Source of the DNA: Paracoccus pantotrophus
GTDB taxonomy: Bacteria; Pseudomonadota; Alphaproteobacteria; Rhodobacterales; Rhodobacteraceae
Reading direction: 5' to 3'
Assembly (NCBI RefSeq): GCF_008824185.1
Contig: NZ_CP044426.1
Location: 372,001 to 436,000 of the forward strand
DNA: 64,000 nucleotides
Positions 1-9,767 of the stretch are shown in pieces (the first letter of the stretch is position 1; each line of letters starts with the position of its first letter). Both the position numbers and the translations under genes were made by a program. Below the pieces are notes generated by a model. That model searched no databases. It saw nothing but the letters and a program-made list of their open reading frames with translations, and was not told the DNA's origin.

Positions 1-62
1 ATAGGTGGACATTCAGGTCTCCTTGCAGTTCGCGGCGCGCTTGCCGGCGCCGCCCGTTCGGT

Positions 63-455
63 TCAGGTGAATAAGGCGATCAGGATCATCGCCAGCGTGG
101 CGACGAACCCCACCCCCCAGATGACCGAGCGCCAGGGCGACCAGCCATAGGCATAGGCGGGAATATAAAGCAGCCGCGCCAGCAGGTAGCTCCAGGCGCA
201 AAGCACGGTCAGGGCCGAGCCGGCATCCGACAGCACCACCAGCACGACGGCGATGGTAAAGAGGATCAGTCCCTCGAAATGATTGTCCGCAGCGCGGCGC
301 AGCCGTCCGGTCAGCGCGGAAAACTCCGGCTGCCTGTCGCGCGGGCTGGCGTTCCATTTCGCGCCGACATCGCGGTTCATCGAGGCGGCGGCCAGGCCGA
401 TCTGCACGGCTTGCAGCAGCGCGGCCAGCGCCAGGGCGGTGGTTTCGGCGGCCAT
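63..455 (-). CDS. MAPEG family membrane protein
   Basis: Encodes 130 residues rich in hydrophobic segments, with about four predicted membrane spans. The N-terminal helix is followed by a polar loop and an RxxxNxxE-like stretch (RRAADNHFEGL near residue 53), as in MAPEG (membrane-associated eicosanoid/glutathione metabolism) proteins. Bacterial members are integral inner-membrane proteins of uncertain substrate. The ATG at 455 is preferred because it overlaps the TGA of the upstream gene by one base, which suggests translational coupling. A longer in-frame extension upstream is poor in hydrophobic residues and looks like shadow sequence. The family call rests on overall pattern, so no specific reaction is assigned. 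Confidence 0.75.
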   Translation of the reverse strand: MAAETTALALAALLQAVQIGLAAASMNRDVGAKWNASPRDRQPEFSALTGRLRRAADNHFEGLILFTIAVVLVVLSDAGSALTVLCAWSYLLARLLYIPAYAYGWSPWRSVIWGVGFVATLAMILIALFT

Positions 456-712
456 CAGGCGGTCTCGACCAGGTGGAAGGCGGTGGCCGAGACGCCGGCC
501 TGGCTGTTGAAGACCCCCGCTGCCCCTTCCAGATAGGCCCTGGCCACCGCCGCGTCGCCCACCTGGAACAGCGCCCAGGCGCTCTGGTCGTTCTCGCGCC
601 ACAGCTGCAGCAGCGACAGGCCGTTATTGCCGCGATCCTCGGCATCGGCGTCGAAGGCGGCCTTGAAGGCGGCGTAACCGGCGATGGTGTAATGGGCGAT
701 CATCTGGGTCAT
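455..712 (-). CDS. small conserved hypothetical protein
   Basis: An 85-residue soluble protein starting MTQMIAHYTIAGY, compatible with a small alpha+beta (ferredoxin-like) fold because strands and helices alternate. I do not recognise the family. The start at 712 has a GGAGGA ribosome binding site a few bases upstream; an in-frame start 48 bases earlier lacks such support. It precedes the MAPEG gene and its stop overlaps that start by one base, so the two are probably co-transcribed. It lies downstream of odhB on the same strand, about 150 bases away, with a GC-rich hairpin between (around 828-852). Confidence 0.65.
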   Translation of the reverse strand: MTQMIAHYTIAGYAAFKAAFDADAEDRGNNGLSLLQLWRENDQSAWALFQVGDAAVARAYLEGAAGVFNSQAGVSATAFHLVETA

Positions 713-859
713 GGGGGACTCCTCCGTTTCGGCCCGGCTTCCCGTCGGGATGAGCGGCAAGGCGGCCCGGTGCGGGTCAACGGATACAGGCCGGAAAGAG
801 TTGCGCGGCGGCTTCCTGGGCGCGCCGGGGGCGGGCCTGCCGCCCCCGGCAGGCCGGGA

Positions 860-2400
860 TCACAGGTCCATCAGCAGGCGGCGCGGATCCTCCAGTGCCT
901 CCTTGACGCGCACGAGGAAGGTCACGGCGCCCTTGCCGTCCACGATGCGGTGGTCGTAGCTCAGCGCCAGGTACATCATCGGCCGGATGACGATCTGGCC
1001 GTCCACGACGACCGGGCGGTCCTGGATCTTGTGCATGCCCAGGATGCCCGATTGCGGCGGGTTCAGGATCGGCGAGGACATCAGCGAGCCGTAGACGCCG
1101 CCGTTCGAGATGGTGAAGGTGCCGCCCTGCATTTCCGCCATGGTCAGCTTGCCGTCGCGGGCGCGGGTGCCCAGCTCGGCGATCTCCTTCTCGATCCGGG
1201 CGAAGCTCTTCTGGTCGGCATCGCGTACCACCGGCACCACCAGGCCGCTGGGCGTGCCCACCGCCACGCCCATGTGGACGAAGTTCTTGTAGACCACGTC
1301 GCCGCCGTCGATCTCGGCATTGACCTCGGGCACTTCCTTCAGCGCGTGGCAGCAGGCCTTCACGAAGAAGGACATGAAGCCGAGCTTGACCTTGTGCTTC
1401 TTCTCGAACTGGTCCTTGTAGGTGTTGCGCAGGTCCATGATGCCCTTCATGTCCACCTCGTTATAGGTGGTCAGCATCGCGGCGGTGTTCTGCGCGTCCT
1501 TGAGCCGGCGGGCGATGGTGGCGCGCAGGCGGGTCATCTTGACCCGCTCCTCGCGCGCCGCGTCATCGGCCGAGCTGGGCGCGCGCGGCGCCTGGGCCGG
1601 GGCCGGGGCGGGCGAGGCGGCGGCCGGTGCCGTAGCCGCGCGGGCCACGTCCTCCTTCATCACCCGGCCGTCGCGGCCGGTGCCGGTGACGGCATCGCGG
1701 CTGACGCCGGCCTCGGCCATGGCCTTCTTGGCCGAGGGCGCATCCTCGACATCCTTGCGCGGTGCGGGGGTTTCCGGGCCGGCGCCGGGCGATTGCACGG
1801 CGGCTGCGGCAGCAGCAGGGGCCTCGGCCCCGGGGGTCGCGGTCGCGCCCTCGGTGATGACCGCCAGCCGGGCGCTGGCCTCGACCGTTGCGCCCTCGGG
1901 GCGAGGATCTCGGCCAGCACGCCCGCGGCGGGAGCCGGAACCTCGACCGAGACCTTGTCGGTCTCAAGCTCGCACAGCATCTCGTCCTGCGCGACCGCAT
2001 CGCCGACCTTCTTGAACCAGGTCGCCACCGTGGCCTCGGTCACGCTTTCGCCCAGGGTGGGCACCATCACGTCGACGGATTTTCCGCTCATCTTTCTCTG
2101 TCCTTCCTGAGCCTTCGTGCCCGCATCAGCCTTGGGCAACATTTCTTCCGGGCCGGCATCGCCCTGTTCCATGATCTGCGCGAGCAGCGCGTTGGGCGCG
2201 ACCACCGTGCCTTCGGGCGCGACGATCTCGGCCAGCTTGCCGGCGACGGGCGAGGGCACCTCGACCGTCACCTTGTCGGTTTCCAGCTCGCACAGCATTT
2301 CATCCACGGCGACGCGGTCGCCCGGTTTCTTGAACCAGGTGGCCACCGTCGCTTCGGATACCGATTCCCCAAGCGTGGGGACGCGTAGTTCCACTGCCAT
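860..2400 (-). pseudogene. odhB: 2-oxoglutarate dehydrogenase E2 (dihydrolipoyl succinyltransferase), apparent frameshift
   Basis: This is the E2 core of the 2-oxoglutarate dehydrogenase complex, which transfers succinyl groups from lipoyl-lysine to CoA in the TCA cycle. Read from 2400 it has two tandem N-terminal lipoyl domains, each with an ELETDKV lipoylation motif. A subunit-binding domain (SAKKAMAEAG...GRDGRVMKEDV) and a catalytic domain ending with the HRIVDG active-site motif follow. The reading frame breaks at the C-run (plus strand G-run 1898-1901) at the end of the second lipoyl domain: one base is missing, and restoring it gives a continuous protein of about 513 residues. The remainder shows no other damage. 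The gene starts 1 base after the sucA stop. In an aerobic organism this gene should be needed, so a sequencing error or very recent mutation is likelier than long-standing decay. Confidence 0.85.
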
Positions 2401-2401
2401 G

Positions 2402-5368
2402 TCAGGCCCCGATGGTGATGGCTTCGTGGACCAGGGCCTCCTGCTCGGCCTTGTGGCGCGAGGCAAGCCCGGTGGCCGGCGAGGCCGCGGCATGGCGGCC
2501 GACATAGCGCGGACGGCCATGCTTGGCGCCGATGCGCGACAGCACCCATTCGATATTGGGCTCGACGAAGGTCCAGCCGCCCTGGTTCTTGGGCTCTTCC
2601 TGGCACCAGACGATCTCGGCATCCTTGAAGCGTTCCAGCTCCTTGGACATGCTGTGGGCCGGGAAGGGATAGAACTGCTCGAGCCGCAGGATATAGACAT
2701 CCTCGGCCCCGGCGGCGTCGCGGGCCTGCAAGAGATCGTAATAGACCTTGCCCGAGCAGATCACCACCCGGCGGATCTTGTCGTCCGGGGCCAGCTTGAA
2801 CTCGGACTTGCCGCGGTCGGCATCGTCCACCAGCACGCGGTTGAAGGTCGAGCCGGCCAGGAACTCGTCCGCCGTGGACAGCGCCAGCGGGTGACGCAGC
2901 AACGATTTCGGCGTCATCAGCACCAGCGGCTTGCGGAAGGGCCGCTTCAGCTGCCGGCGCAGGATGTGGAAATAGTTCGCCGGCGTGGTGCAGTTCGCCA
3001 CGATCCAGTTGTCCTCGGCGCACATCTGCAGCCAGCGCTCCAGCCGGGCCGAGCTGTGTTCCGGGCCTTGGCCCTCGTAGCCATGCGGCATCAGCATGAC
3101 GAGGCCCGACATGCGCAGCCATTTCTTTTCGCCCGAGGTGATGAACTGGTCGAACATGATCTGGGCGCCGTTGGCAAAATCGCCGAACTGGGCCTCCCAC
3201 ATGACCAGGCTGTTCGGCTCGGCCAGAGAATAGCCGTATTCGAAGCCCAGCACCGCATATTCCGACAGCATCGAGTCGATGACCTCGTAGCGCGCCTGCC
3301 CGCCGCGGATGTGGTTGAGCGGGTAATAGCGTTCCTCGGTCGCCTGGTCGATGAAGGCCGAATGGCGCTGCGAGAAGGTGCCGCGGGTCGAGTCCTGTCC
3401 GGCCAGGCGCACCGGATGCCCTTCCAGCAGCAGCGAGCCGAAGGCCAGCGCCTCGCCGGTCGCCCAGTCGAAACCCTTGCCGGTCTCGAACATCTGCTTC
3501 TTGGATTCCAGCAGGCGGCCGACGGTCTTGTGCAGGTCGAACCCTTCGGGCACGCGGGTCAGCGCGCCGCCGATCTCGGCCATGGTCTCGGGCGCGATGG
3601 CGGTCTGGCCCAGGTTCTCCTCGGCATGCTCGGCCTCGAGCCCCGACCATTTGCCGTCCAGCCAGTCGGCCTTGTTCGGCTTGAAGTTCTTGCCGACCTC
3701 GAACTCCTCGTTCAGATGGGCCTGGAAGGCGGCCTTCATCTCCTCGATCTCGCCCTCGGGGACCAGGCCGTCGGCGACCAGTCGCTCGGTATAGCGTTGC
3801 AGCGTGGTCTTGTGGCCCTTGATCTTCTTGTACATCACCGGGTTGGTGAACATCGGCTCGTCGCCTTCGTTGTGACCGAAGCGGCGATAGCAGAAGATGT
3901 CGATGACCACGTCCTTGTGGAATTTCTGCCGGAACTCGGTCGCGACCTTGGCGGCATGGACCACGGCCTCGGGGTCGTCGCCGTTGACGTGGAAGATCGG
4001 CGCCTCGACCATCAGCGCGATGTCGGTCGGATAGGGCGAGGTGCGGCTGAAATGCGGCGCGGTGGTGAAGCCGATCTGGTTGTTCACCACGATATGGATG
4101 CAACCGCCGGTGCGGTGGCCCTTGATGCCGGAAAGCTGGAAGCATTCCGCGACGATGCCCTGGCCGGCAAAGGCCGCGTCGCCGTGCAGCAGGATCGGCA
4201 GCACCGCCGTGCGATAGGTCTGGTCCGACAGCTGGTCCTGCTTGGCGCGCACCTTGCCCAGCACCACCGGGTTCACCGCCTCCAGGTGCGAGGGGTTCGC
4301 GGTCAGCGACAGGTGGACGGTGTTGTCGTCGAAGGTGCGGTCCGACGAGGCGCCGAGGTGATATTTCACGTCGCCCGAGCCGTCCACGTCGTCGGGCTTG
4401 TAGCTGCCGCCCTGGAATTCGTGGAAGATGGCGCGATAGGGCTTGCCCATCACATTGGCCAAGACCGACAGGCGGCCGCGATGCGGCATGCCGATCACCA
4501 CGTCCTTGACCCCCAGCGCGCCGCCGCGCTTGATGATCTGCTCCATGGCCGGGATCAGCGCCTCGCCGCCGTCAAGGCCGAAGCGCTTGGTGCCCATGTA
4601 TTTCACATGCAGGAACTTCTCGAAGCCCTCGGCCTCGACCAGCTTGTTGAGGATGGCGCGGCGGCCTTCGCGGGTGAAGGCGATCTCCTTGCCGTAGCCC
4701 TCGATCCGCTCCTTGAGCCAGGCGGCTTCCTCGGGGTTCGAGATATGCATGAATTGCAGCGCGAAGGTGCCGCAATAGGTGCGGCTCATCAGGTCGACGA
4801 TCTGGCGGATCGTGGCGATCTGCAGGCCAAGCACGTTGTCGATGAAGATCGGCCGGTCCAGGTCGGCCTCGGTGAAGCCATAGGTCTTGGGGTCCAGCTC
4901 GCCATGGTCGGGGATCTCGCGCATGCCCAGCGGGTCCAGGTCGGCATGCAGGTGGCCGCGGATGCGGAAGGCGCGGATCAGCATGATGGCGCGGACGCTG
5001 TCCAGAACCGCGCGCTTGAGCTGCTCGTCCGTCAGGTTCACGCCCTTTTCGCCGGCCTTGGCGGCGATCTTGTCCAGAGCCGCCTTGGCCTCGGCCTTGG
5101 GCAGCATCGGCCATTCGCCGGTCAGCGCCGCGGTGGTGTCGTCCGCGGGCAGCGGCGGCCAGTCGGCGCGTTGCCAGCTGGCGCCCTTGGCCTCGCGGGT
5201 GACCACGGCCTCCTCGTCGCCCAGGCTGCGGAAGAAGGCGTCCCACGCCTGGTCGACCGCCGCCGGGTTCTGGGCCCACTGGCCGTAAAGCTGCTCGACA
5301 TAGGCCGCGTTATGGCCTTGCAGGAAGCTCGAATCGTGGAAGGCCGAGTTTGGGGATTGATCGTTCAT
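2402..5368 (-). CDS. sucA: 2-oxoglutarate dehydrogenase E1 component
   Basis: A 988-residue thiamine-diphosphate enzyme that decarboxylates 2-oxoglutarate and passes the succinyl group to OdhB. The length is normal for the family. Visible signatures are the N-terminal E2-binding peptide (FLQGHNAAYVEQLY, residues about 15-30), GMPHRGRLSVLANV around residue 300, and the GDAAFAGQG cofactor region. The ATG at 5368 is preceded by GGAGG at good spacing. The gene lies between a glycosyltransferase gene (22 bases upstream) and odhB (1 base downstream), so it is probably transcribed from further upstream in the suc operon. Confidence 0.97.
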   Translation of the reverse strand: MNDQSPNSAFHDSSFLQGHNAAYVEQLYGQWAQNPAAVDQAWDAFFRSLGDEEAVVTREAKGASWQRADWPPLPADDTTAALTGEWPMLPKAEAKAALDKIAAKAGEKGVNLTDEQLKRAVLDSVRAIMLIRAFRIRGHLHADLDPLGMREIPDHGELDPKTYGFTEADLDRPIFIDNVLGLQIATIRQIVDLMSRTYCGTFALQFMHISNPEEAAWLKERIEGYGKEIAFTREGRRAILNKLVEAEGFEKFLHVKYMGTKRFGLDGGEALIPAMEQIIKRGGALGVKDVVIGMPHRGRLSVLANVMGKPYRAIFHEFQGGSYKPDDVDGSGDVKYHLGASSDRTFDDNTVHLSLTANPSHLEAVNPVVLGKVRAKQDQLSDQTYRTAVLPILLHGDAAFAGQGIVAECFQLSGIKGHRTGGCIHIVVNNQIGFTTAPHFSRTSPYPTDIALMVEAPIFHVNGDDPEAVVHAAKVATEFRQKFHKDVVIDIFCYRRFGHNEGDEPMFTNPVMYKKIKGHKTTLQRYTERLVADGLVPEGEIEEMKAAFQAHLNEEFEVGKNFKPNKADWLDGKWSGLEAEHAEENLGQTAIAPETMAEIGGALTRVPEGFDLHKTVGRLLESKKQMFETGKGFDWATGEALAFGSLLLEGHPVRLAGQDSTRGTFSQRHSAFIDQATEERYYPLNHIRGGQARYEVIDSMLSEYAVLGFEYGYSLAEPNSLVMWEAQFGDFANGAQIMFDQFITSGEKKWLRMSGLVMLMPHGYEGQGPEHSSARLERWLQMCAEDNWIVANCTTPANYFHILRRQLKRPFRKPLVLMTPKSLLRHPLALSTADEFLAGSTFNRVLVDDADRGKSEFKLAPDDKIRRVVICSGKVYYDLLQARDAAGAEDVYILRLEQFYPFPAHSMSKELERFKDAEIVWCQEEPKNQGGWTFVEPNIEWVLSRIGAKHGRPRYVGRHAAASPATGLASRHKAEQEALVHEAITIGA

Positions 5369-5389
5369 TGGCTTGCCTCCGGGAAGTCC

Positions 5390-6553
5390 TTATCCGTTCG
5401 CGCCCGGATCAGGGGCGGTCGCATTGTTCTGGCCATGTCCGGGAGCGGTCCCGGTGATCAGCCTGGTCTGAAGATCCTGATACCATGCCGGCAGCCCGGC
5501 GCGCGGCTGGCGCAGCAAGGCGGGCAGGTGGCGGCCGGCCAGCAGGGCGCCGCGGAACTGCGGCAGATCCCAGCGGGCGCCGGCGATGTCCTTGGGCAGT
5601 TCGGCCAGCGCCATGCGCAGGTACCACAGCCCATAGCGGGCCAGGTCGCGCCCCTGCCGTTCGGAATTGCGGCGCACGAAATAGGCGATGTTGAGCAGGG
5701 CCAGCATGGCGCTGATCCGGCGCCGGTCTCGGCCCGCAGCCGCCTCGAGGTGGTGGATCAGCGCATCGGGCGCGATGGCCAGCATCCCGTGCCGGCCAAA
5801 GCGATAGCTGGCATCCAGATCCTCGGCGATGGAACTGCCGACCAGCCCTTCGTCGAAGGGCTCGCGCAGCGCCAGGTGGCGGCGCAGGGTCAGGGCGAAG
5901 CCGACGATGAAATCGACGCGCAGCAAGCCCTGCGGCAGGGTGGCATCGCCTTGCCAGCGCCGCTCGGGGCGATCATAGCCCAGGAAACGCTGCTCGGCCG
6001 GAATCATCAGCAGGTGGCGCAGGGCAAGGTCGATGCTGCGCTGCACCGGCCCTGACCGGCCCGCGGCCAGCTTGGCGGCTGGGTTGGTGCGCTTGCTCTC
6101 ACCCCCGCCCGTCACGCCATCCGAGCCGGTGTTCCGGGCCGAGATCGCCACGATGCGGCCCTGGGTGTCGGCGCGGTATTGCGCCATGATCCGCCCGGCG
6201 CAATCGGGATGCAGCAAGGCGTCGTCATCGATCATGAACAGGATGTCGGCCCGCGCCAGCGCGACGGCCTGGTTGCGCTGCACGGTCAGCGATTTGCGCC
6301 GGGCCGGCACATAGGTCAGCGGACAGCCGCCGGCCGCGGCGATTACCGCCTCGACCCTTTCGCGGTTCTGCGCCCAGTCGGCGCTGGCATCGACGATGAC
6401 GATTTCGGCCGGCCGCTCGGTCGAGGCGAGCGCGGCGCGCACGCAGTCGCAAAGCTGCTTGCCGCGCTGGTAGGTCGAAACGCAAAGCGCCCAGTCCTGC
6501 GCCGCCACGGACGAGGCGGGGCGTTTCGCCGGCGGAGGGGGCTGCGGGATCAT
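5390..6553 (-). CDS. glycosyltransferase family 2-like protein
   Basis: A 387-residue protein with a GT-A nucleotide-sugar transferase fold. CVSTYQRGKQL near residue 24 is the first strand, IVIVDAS near residue 51 follows, and the metal-binding DXD-type motif is DDDALLHPD near residue 118. No membrane span is evident. The acceptor cannot be told from sequence; such enzymes usually build cell-surface glycans. It sits inside the TCA operon between sucD and sucA, on the same strand, separated from sucD by 176 bases that hold a strong hairpin. The placement is functionally unexpected. Confidence 0.85.
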   Translation of the reverse strand: MIPQPPPPAKRPASSVAAQDWALCVSTYQRGKQLCDCVRAALASTERPAEIVIVDASADWAQNRERVEAVIAAAGGCPLTYVPARRKSLTVQRNQAVALARADILFMIDDDALLHPDCAGRIMAQYRADTQGRIVAISARNTGSDGVTGGGESKRTNPAAKLAAGRSGPVQRSIDLALRHLLMIPAEQRFLGYDRPERRWQGDATLPQGLLRVDFIVGFALTLRRHLALREPFDEGLVGSSIAEDLDASYRFGRHGMLAIAPDALIHHLEAAAGRDRRRISAMLALLNIAYFVRRNSERQGRDLARYGLWYLRMALAELPKDIAGARWDLPQFRGALLAGRHLPALLRQPRAGLPAWYQDLQTRLITGTAPGHGQNNATAPDPGANG

Positions 6554-6668
6554 GCCGCGCCCCGGCTTGGCAGGGCAGGGCCGCGGGCCGGGCAGGGCGC
6601 TGTCCCGGCGGTTCTGGCGACGATCTGGCGACGACGGCGGTCCAATCTGGCACCTGCTGGTAAGGTCT

Positions 6669-6705
6669 GGCGCGGCCCCCGGTAAAGGTAGGCAGGGGCC
6701 GCGCC
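6669..6705 (-). terminator. strong hairpin between sucD and the glycosyltransferase gene
   Basis: A perfect 11-bp GC-only inverted repeat (arms 6669-6679 and 6695-6705, 15-base loop) lies about 24 bases after the sucD stop. On the minus strand no T-tract follows, so it may be a leaky terminator or an mRNA-stability/processing element separating sucCD from sucA-odhB expression. Confidence 0.5.
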
Positions 6706-6729
6706 CAAGTCAAAAGCCTTGCGGCATTG

Positions 6730-7614
6730 TTACCGGCCGAGTGCTTTCAGCACCGCCTCGCCCAGACCCGCGGGGCTGTCGGCGACGACGATGCCGGCCG
6801 ATTTCATGGCCTCGATCTTCGATTCCGCGTCGCCCTTGCCGCCCGAGACGATGGCGCCGGCATGGCCCATGCGGCGGCCCTTCGGCGCGGTGCGCCCGGC
6901 GATGAAGCCGGCGGTCGGCTTCCACTTGCCCTTGCGCTTCTGCTCGGCCAGGAACTCGGCCGCCTCTTCCTCGGCCGAACCGCCGATCTCGCCGATCATG
7001 ATGATCGACTCGGTTTCCGGGTCGTCCAGGAACATGCGCAGCACGTCGATATGCTCCATGCCCTTGATCGGGTCGCCGCCGATGCCGACAGCGGTGGACT
7101 GGCCCAGGCCGACATCGGTGGTCTGCTTGACCGCCTCATAGGTCAGCGTGCCCGAGCGCGACACGACGCCCACCGATCCGCGCGAGAAGATCGAGCCCGG
7201 CATGATGCCGATCTTGCACTCGCCCGGCGTCAGGATGCCGGGGCAGTTCGGGCCGATCAGCTGCGACTTGCTGCCTTCCAGCGCGCGCTTGACCTTCATC
7301 ATGTCGAGCACCGGGATACCCTCGGTGATGGCGACGATCAGCGGGATCTCGGCATCGATGGCTTCCAGGATCGAATCGGCCGCGAAGGGCGGCGGGACAT
7401 AGATCACGGTCGCATTGGCGCCGGTTTTTGCCACGGCCTCGTGGACCGAGTTGAAGACCGGCAGGTCCAGATGCGTCGTGCCGCCCTTGCCGGGGGTCAC
7501 GCCGCCGACCATCTGCGTGCCGTAAGCGATCGCCTGTTCGGTGTGGAAGGTGCCCTGGGATCCGGTGATCCCCTGGCAGATGACTTTGGTGTCTTTGTTG
7601 ACGAGAACGGCCAT
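6730..7614 (-). CDS. sucD: succinyl-CoA synthetase alpha subunit
   Basis: The 294-residue alpha subunit of succinate-CoA ligase converts succinyl-CoA to succinate with nucleotide phosphorylation. The N-terminal CoA-binding Rossmann fold begins VLVNKDTKVICQGITGSQG. The phosphohistidine active site is visible as GRRMGHAGAIVSGGKGDAES near residue 245. Length is standard. The start at 7614 has AGGAGAGG directly upstream, which overlaps the end of the preceding small gene. Normally sucD follows sucC directly; here a 108-codon gene separates them. Confidence 0.97.
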   Translation of the reverse strand: MAVLVNKDTKVICQGITGSQGTFHTEQAIAYGTQMVGGVTPGKGGTTHLDLPVFNSVHEAVAKTGANATVIYVPPPFAADSILEAIDAEIPLIVAITEGIPVLDMMKVKRALEGSKSQLIGPNCPGILTPGECKIGIMPGSIFSRGSVGVVSRSGTLTYEAVKQTTDVGLGQSTAVGIGGDPIKGMEHIDVLRMFLDDPETESIIMIGEIGGSAEEEAAEFLAEQKRKGKWKPTAGFIAGRTAPKGRRMGHAGAIVSGGKGDAESKIEAMKSAGIVVADSPAGLGEAVLKALGR

Positions 7615-7624
7615 TAGCCTCTCC

Positions 7625-7951
7625 TTAAGCGATTACGGAAACACGAAAGTCGCGCGGGCCGATCTTCTCGAAGAAGAGCCGCGTTCCGTCTTTCGCGTTG
7701 ATATTTTTATAGAACGTCCCAATGGCATCCTTTGCCCTGATGCGAAGAATCCATTTGCCCGTTGCAATATCAGTTTCGAACGAGCCGACCGTATGGAGCT
7801 CGACGGTGATCGGCTTTCCTGCCTCCGACTTGTTTCCTCCGCCGAACGAGTCGGCGGGGAACAAATCTCTGATTGGGCTGACCGGGATATGATTGTTATC
7901 CACGTTTCCAGCCGTAATCTCGACAGCTTTGCCTTCCACCGCCTTGGCCAT
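7625..7951 (-). CDS. orphan B3-like (pseudobarrel) DNA-binding domain protein inserted between sucC and sucD
   Basis: Encodes 108 residues. After a short lead the pattern NNHIPVSPIRDLFPADSFGG, GGNKSEAGKPITV, ETDI, and a final FFEKIGPRDFRV resembles the small beta-barrel modules found beside or fused to restriction-modification enzymes and DNA methyltransferases (EcoRII-N/B3-type pseudobarrel). That assignment is pattern recognition, not a search result. The gene starts 5 bases after sucC stops and ends 10 bases before sucD starts, so it is embedded in the operon. By eye its codons are more AT-rich (TTT, ATA, TTA) than those of its neighbours, suggesting horizontal origin. No methyltransferase or nuclease gene accompanies it. 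Confidence 0.7.
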   Translation of the reverse strand: MAKAVEGKAVEITAGNVDNNHIPVSPIRDLFPADSFGGGNKSEAGKPITVELHTVGSFETDIATGKWILRIRAKDAIGTFYKNINAKDGTRLFFEKIGPRDFRVSVIA

Positions 7952-7956
7952 GGTGG

Positions 7957-9150
<1,194 letters not shown>

Positions 9151-9254
9151 CGTCTTCCCCCGCAGTTGTCGGTTGGCGGGGCTTGTGGCACATTCCACGC
9201 ACGGCCCAAAGCACTATGATCGGCGAAATCCGTAAAACACGCGGGAATCCGCCT

Positions 9255-9289
9255 TTTGTGATCACAGGTTTCGGAGCTGTGATCGCAAA
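9255..9289 (-). promoter_or_regulatory. paired palindromic operator-like sites upstream of sucC
   Basis: Two near-identical palindromes, TTTGTGATCACA (9255-9266) and, inverted, TTTGCGATCACA (9278-9289), have GTGATC cores 21 bp apart, that is two helical turns. Read in the direction of sucC they fit GATCACAGC, 10 bases, TGATCACAAA, which matches the sites upstream of sdhC in order, spacing and orientation. The regulator is not known from this window. Confidence 0.65.
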
Positions 9290-9417
9290 TCTGCGCCAAG
9301 GGCCTGGGCGCCTTGGGGATCCGCTGCTTGCAGGGGGTGTGGGGCGTGGTTCCGCGGCTGGTCGGCCGGGGTCGTGCGACGGATCGAATCATCCCATGCC
9401 GCGGGCCTGGGCTGGAC

Positions 9418-9447
9418 GATTGGACCCGCGCGCGTGGGCGGCCCGGC
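9418..9447. repeat. 30-bp direct repeat, copy 1
   Basis: Positions 9418-9447 match 9961-9990 at 28 of 30 bases, in the same orientation, with both copies inside the phage-remnant interval. The repeat may mark a deletion or duplication end within the decayed element. Confidence 0.8.
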
Positions 9448-9664
9448 GCGCGCCTTGATGGTCGCGGGCGCCAGCGGCTTCCAGGGCGTACCGTCGGGCG
9501 CCGACTGAGCCTTGAAGTTGCGGCCAGCCGAAAGAACCAGCTGTTCGCTGTTCGCCCACGGCGGCGATGAACGGACGGCGCTAATCCATGAGCTTCACCA
9601 ACTGGTGCAGCCGGTCCTGTGCCTCGGTCGCGTCGAGCTGGACGTTGATGCTGATCCCTGTCAT
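9418..9664 (-). pseudogene. remnant of Mu-like phage virion morphogenesis protein (gpG type)
   Basis: Read from 9664 the sequence starts MTGISINVQLDATEAQDRL, the usual beginning of phage virion-morphogenesis (Mu gpG/P2 gpS family) proteins, and after two lesions resumes with NFKAQSAPDGTPWKPLAPAT, the family's conserved PDGTPW block. Lesion one is an in-frame TAG at 9581-9583. Lesion two is a 7-bp tandem duplication (9542-9548 and 9549-9555) that shifts the frame. The homology ends near a 30-bp repeat shared with 9961-9990. It is a decayed phage relic between mdh and sucC. Confidence 0.7.
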
Positions 9665-9767
9665 TGAAAAACCCTGTATTCAGCCCTATATTTGCTGCTG
9701 CCGGAGACGACTGACTGGTGATTGGTCCTAGTAAGTCGAAGGTGCGGCGGTCGGATCACCCCGGCCG

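Noticed and set aside
2117..6055. Very long plus-strand open frame opposite odhB/sucA/glycosyltransferase
   Set aside because: It is the antisense shadow of GC-rich genes with complete, recognisable products on the minus strand; its translation is low-complexity and matches no family pattern.
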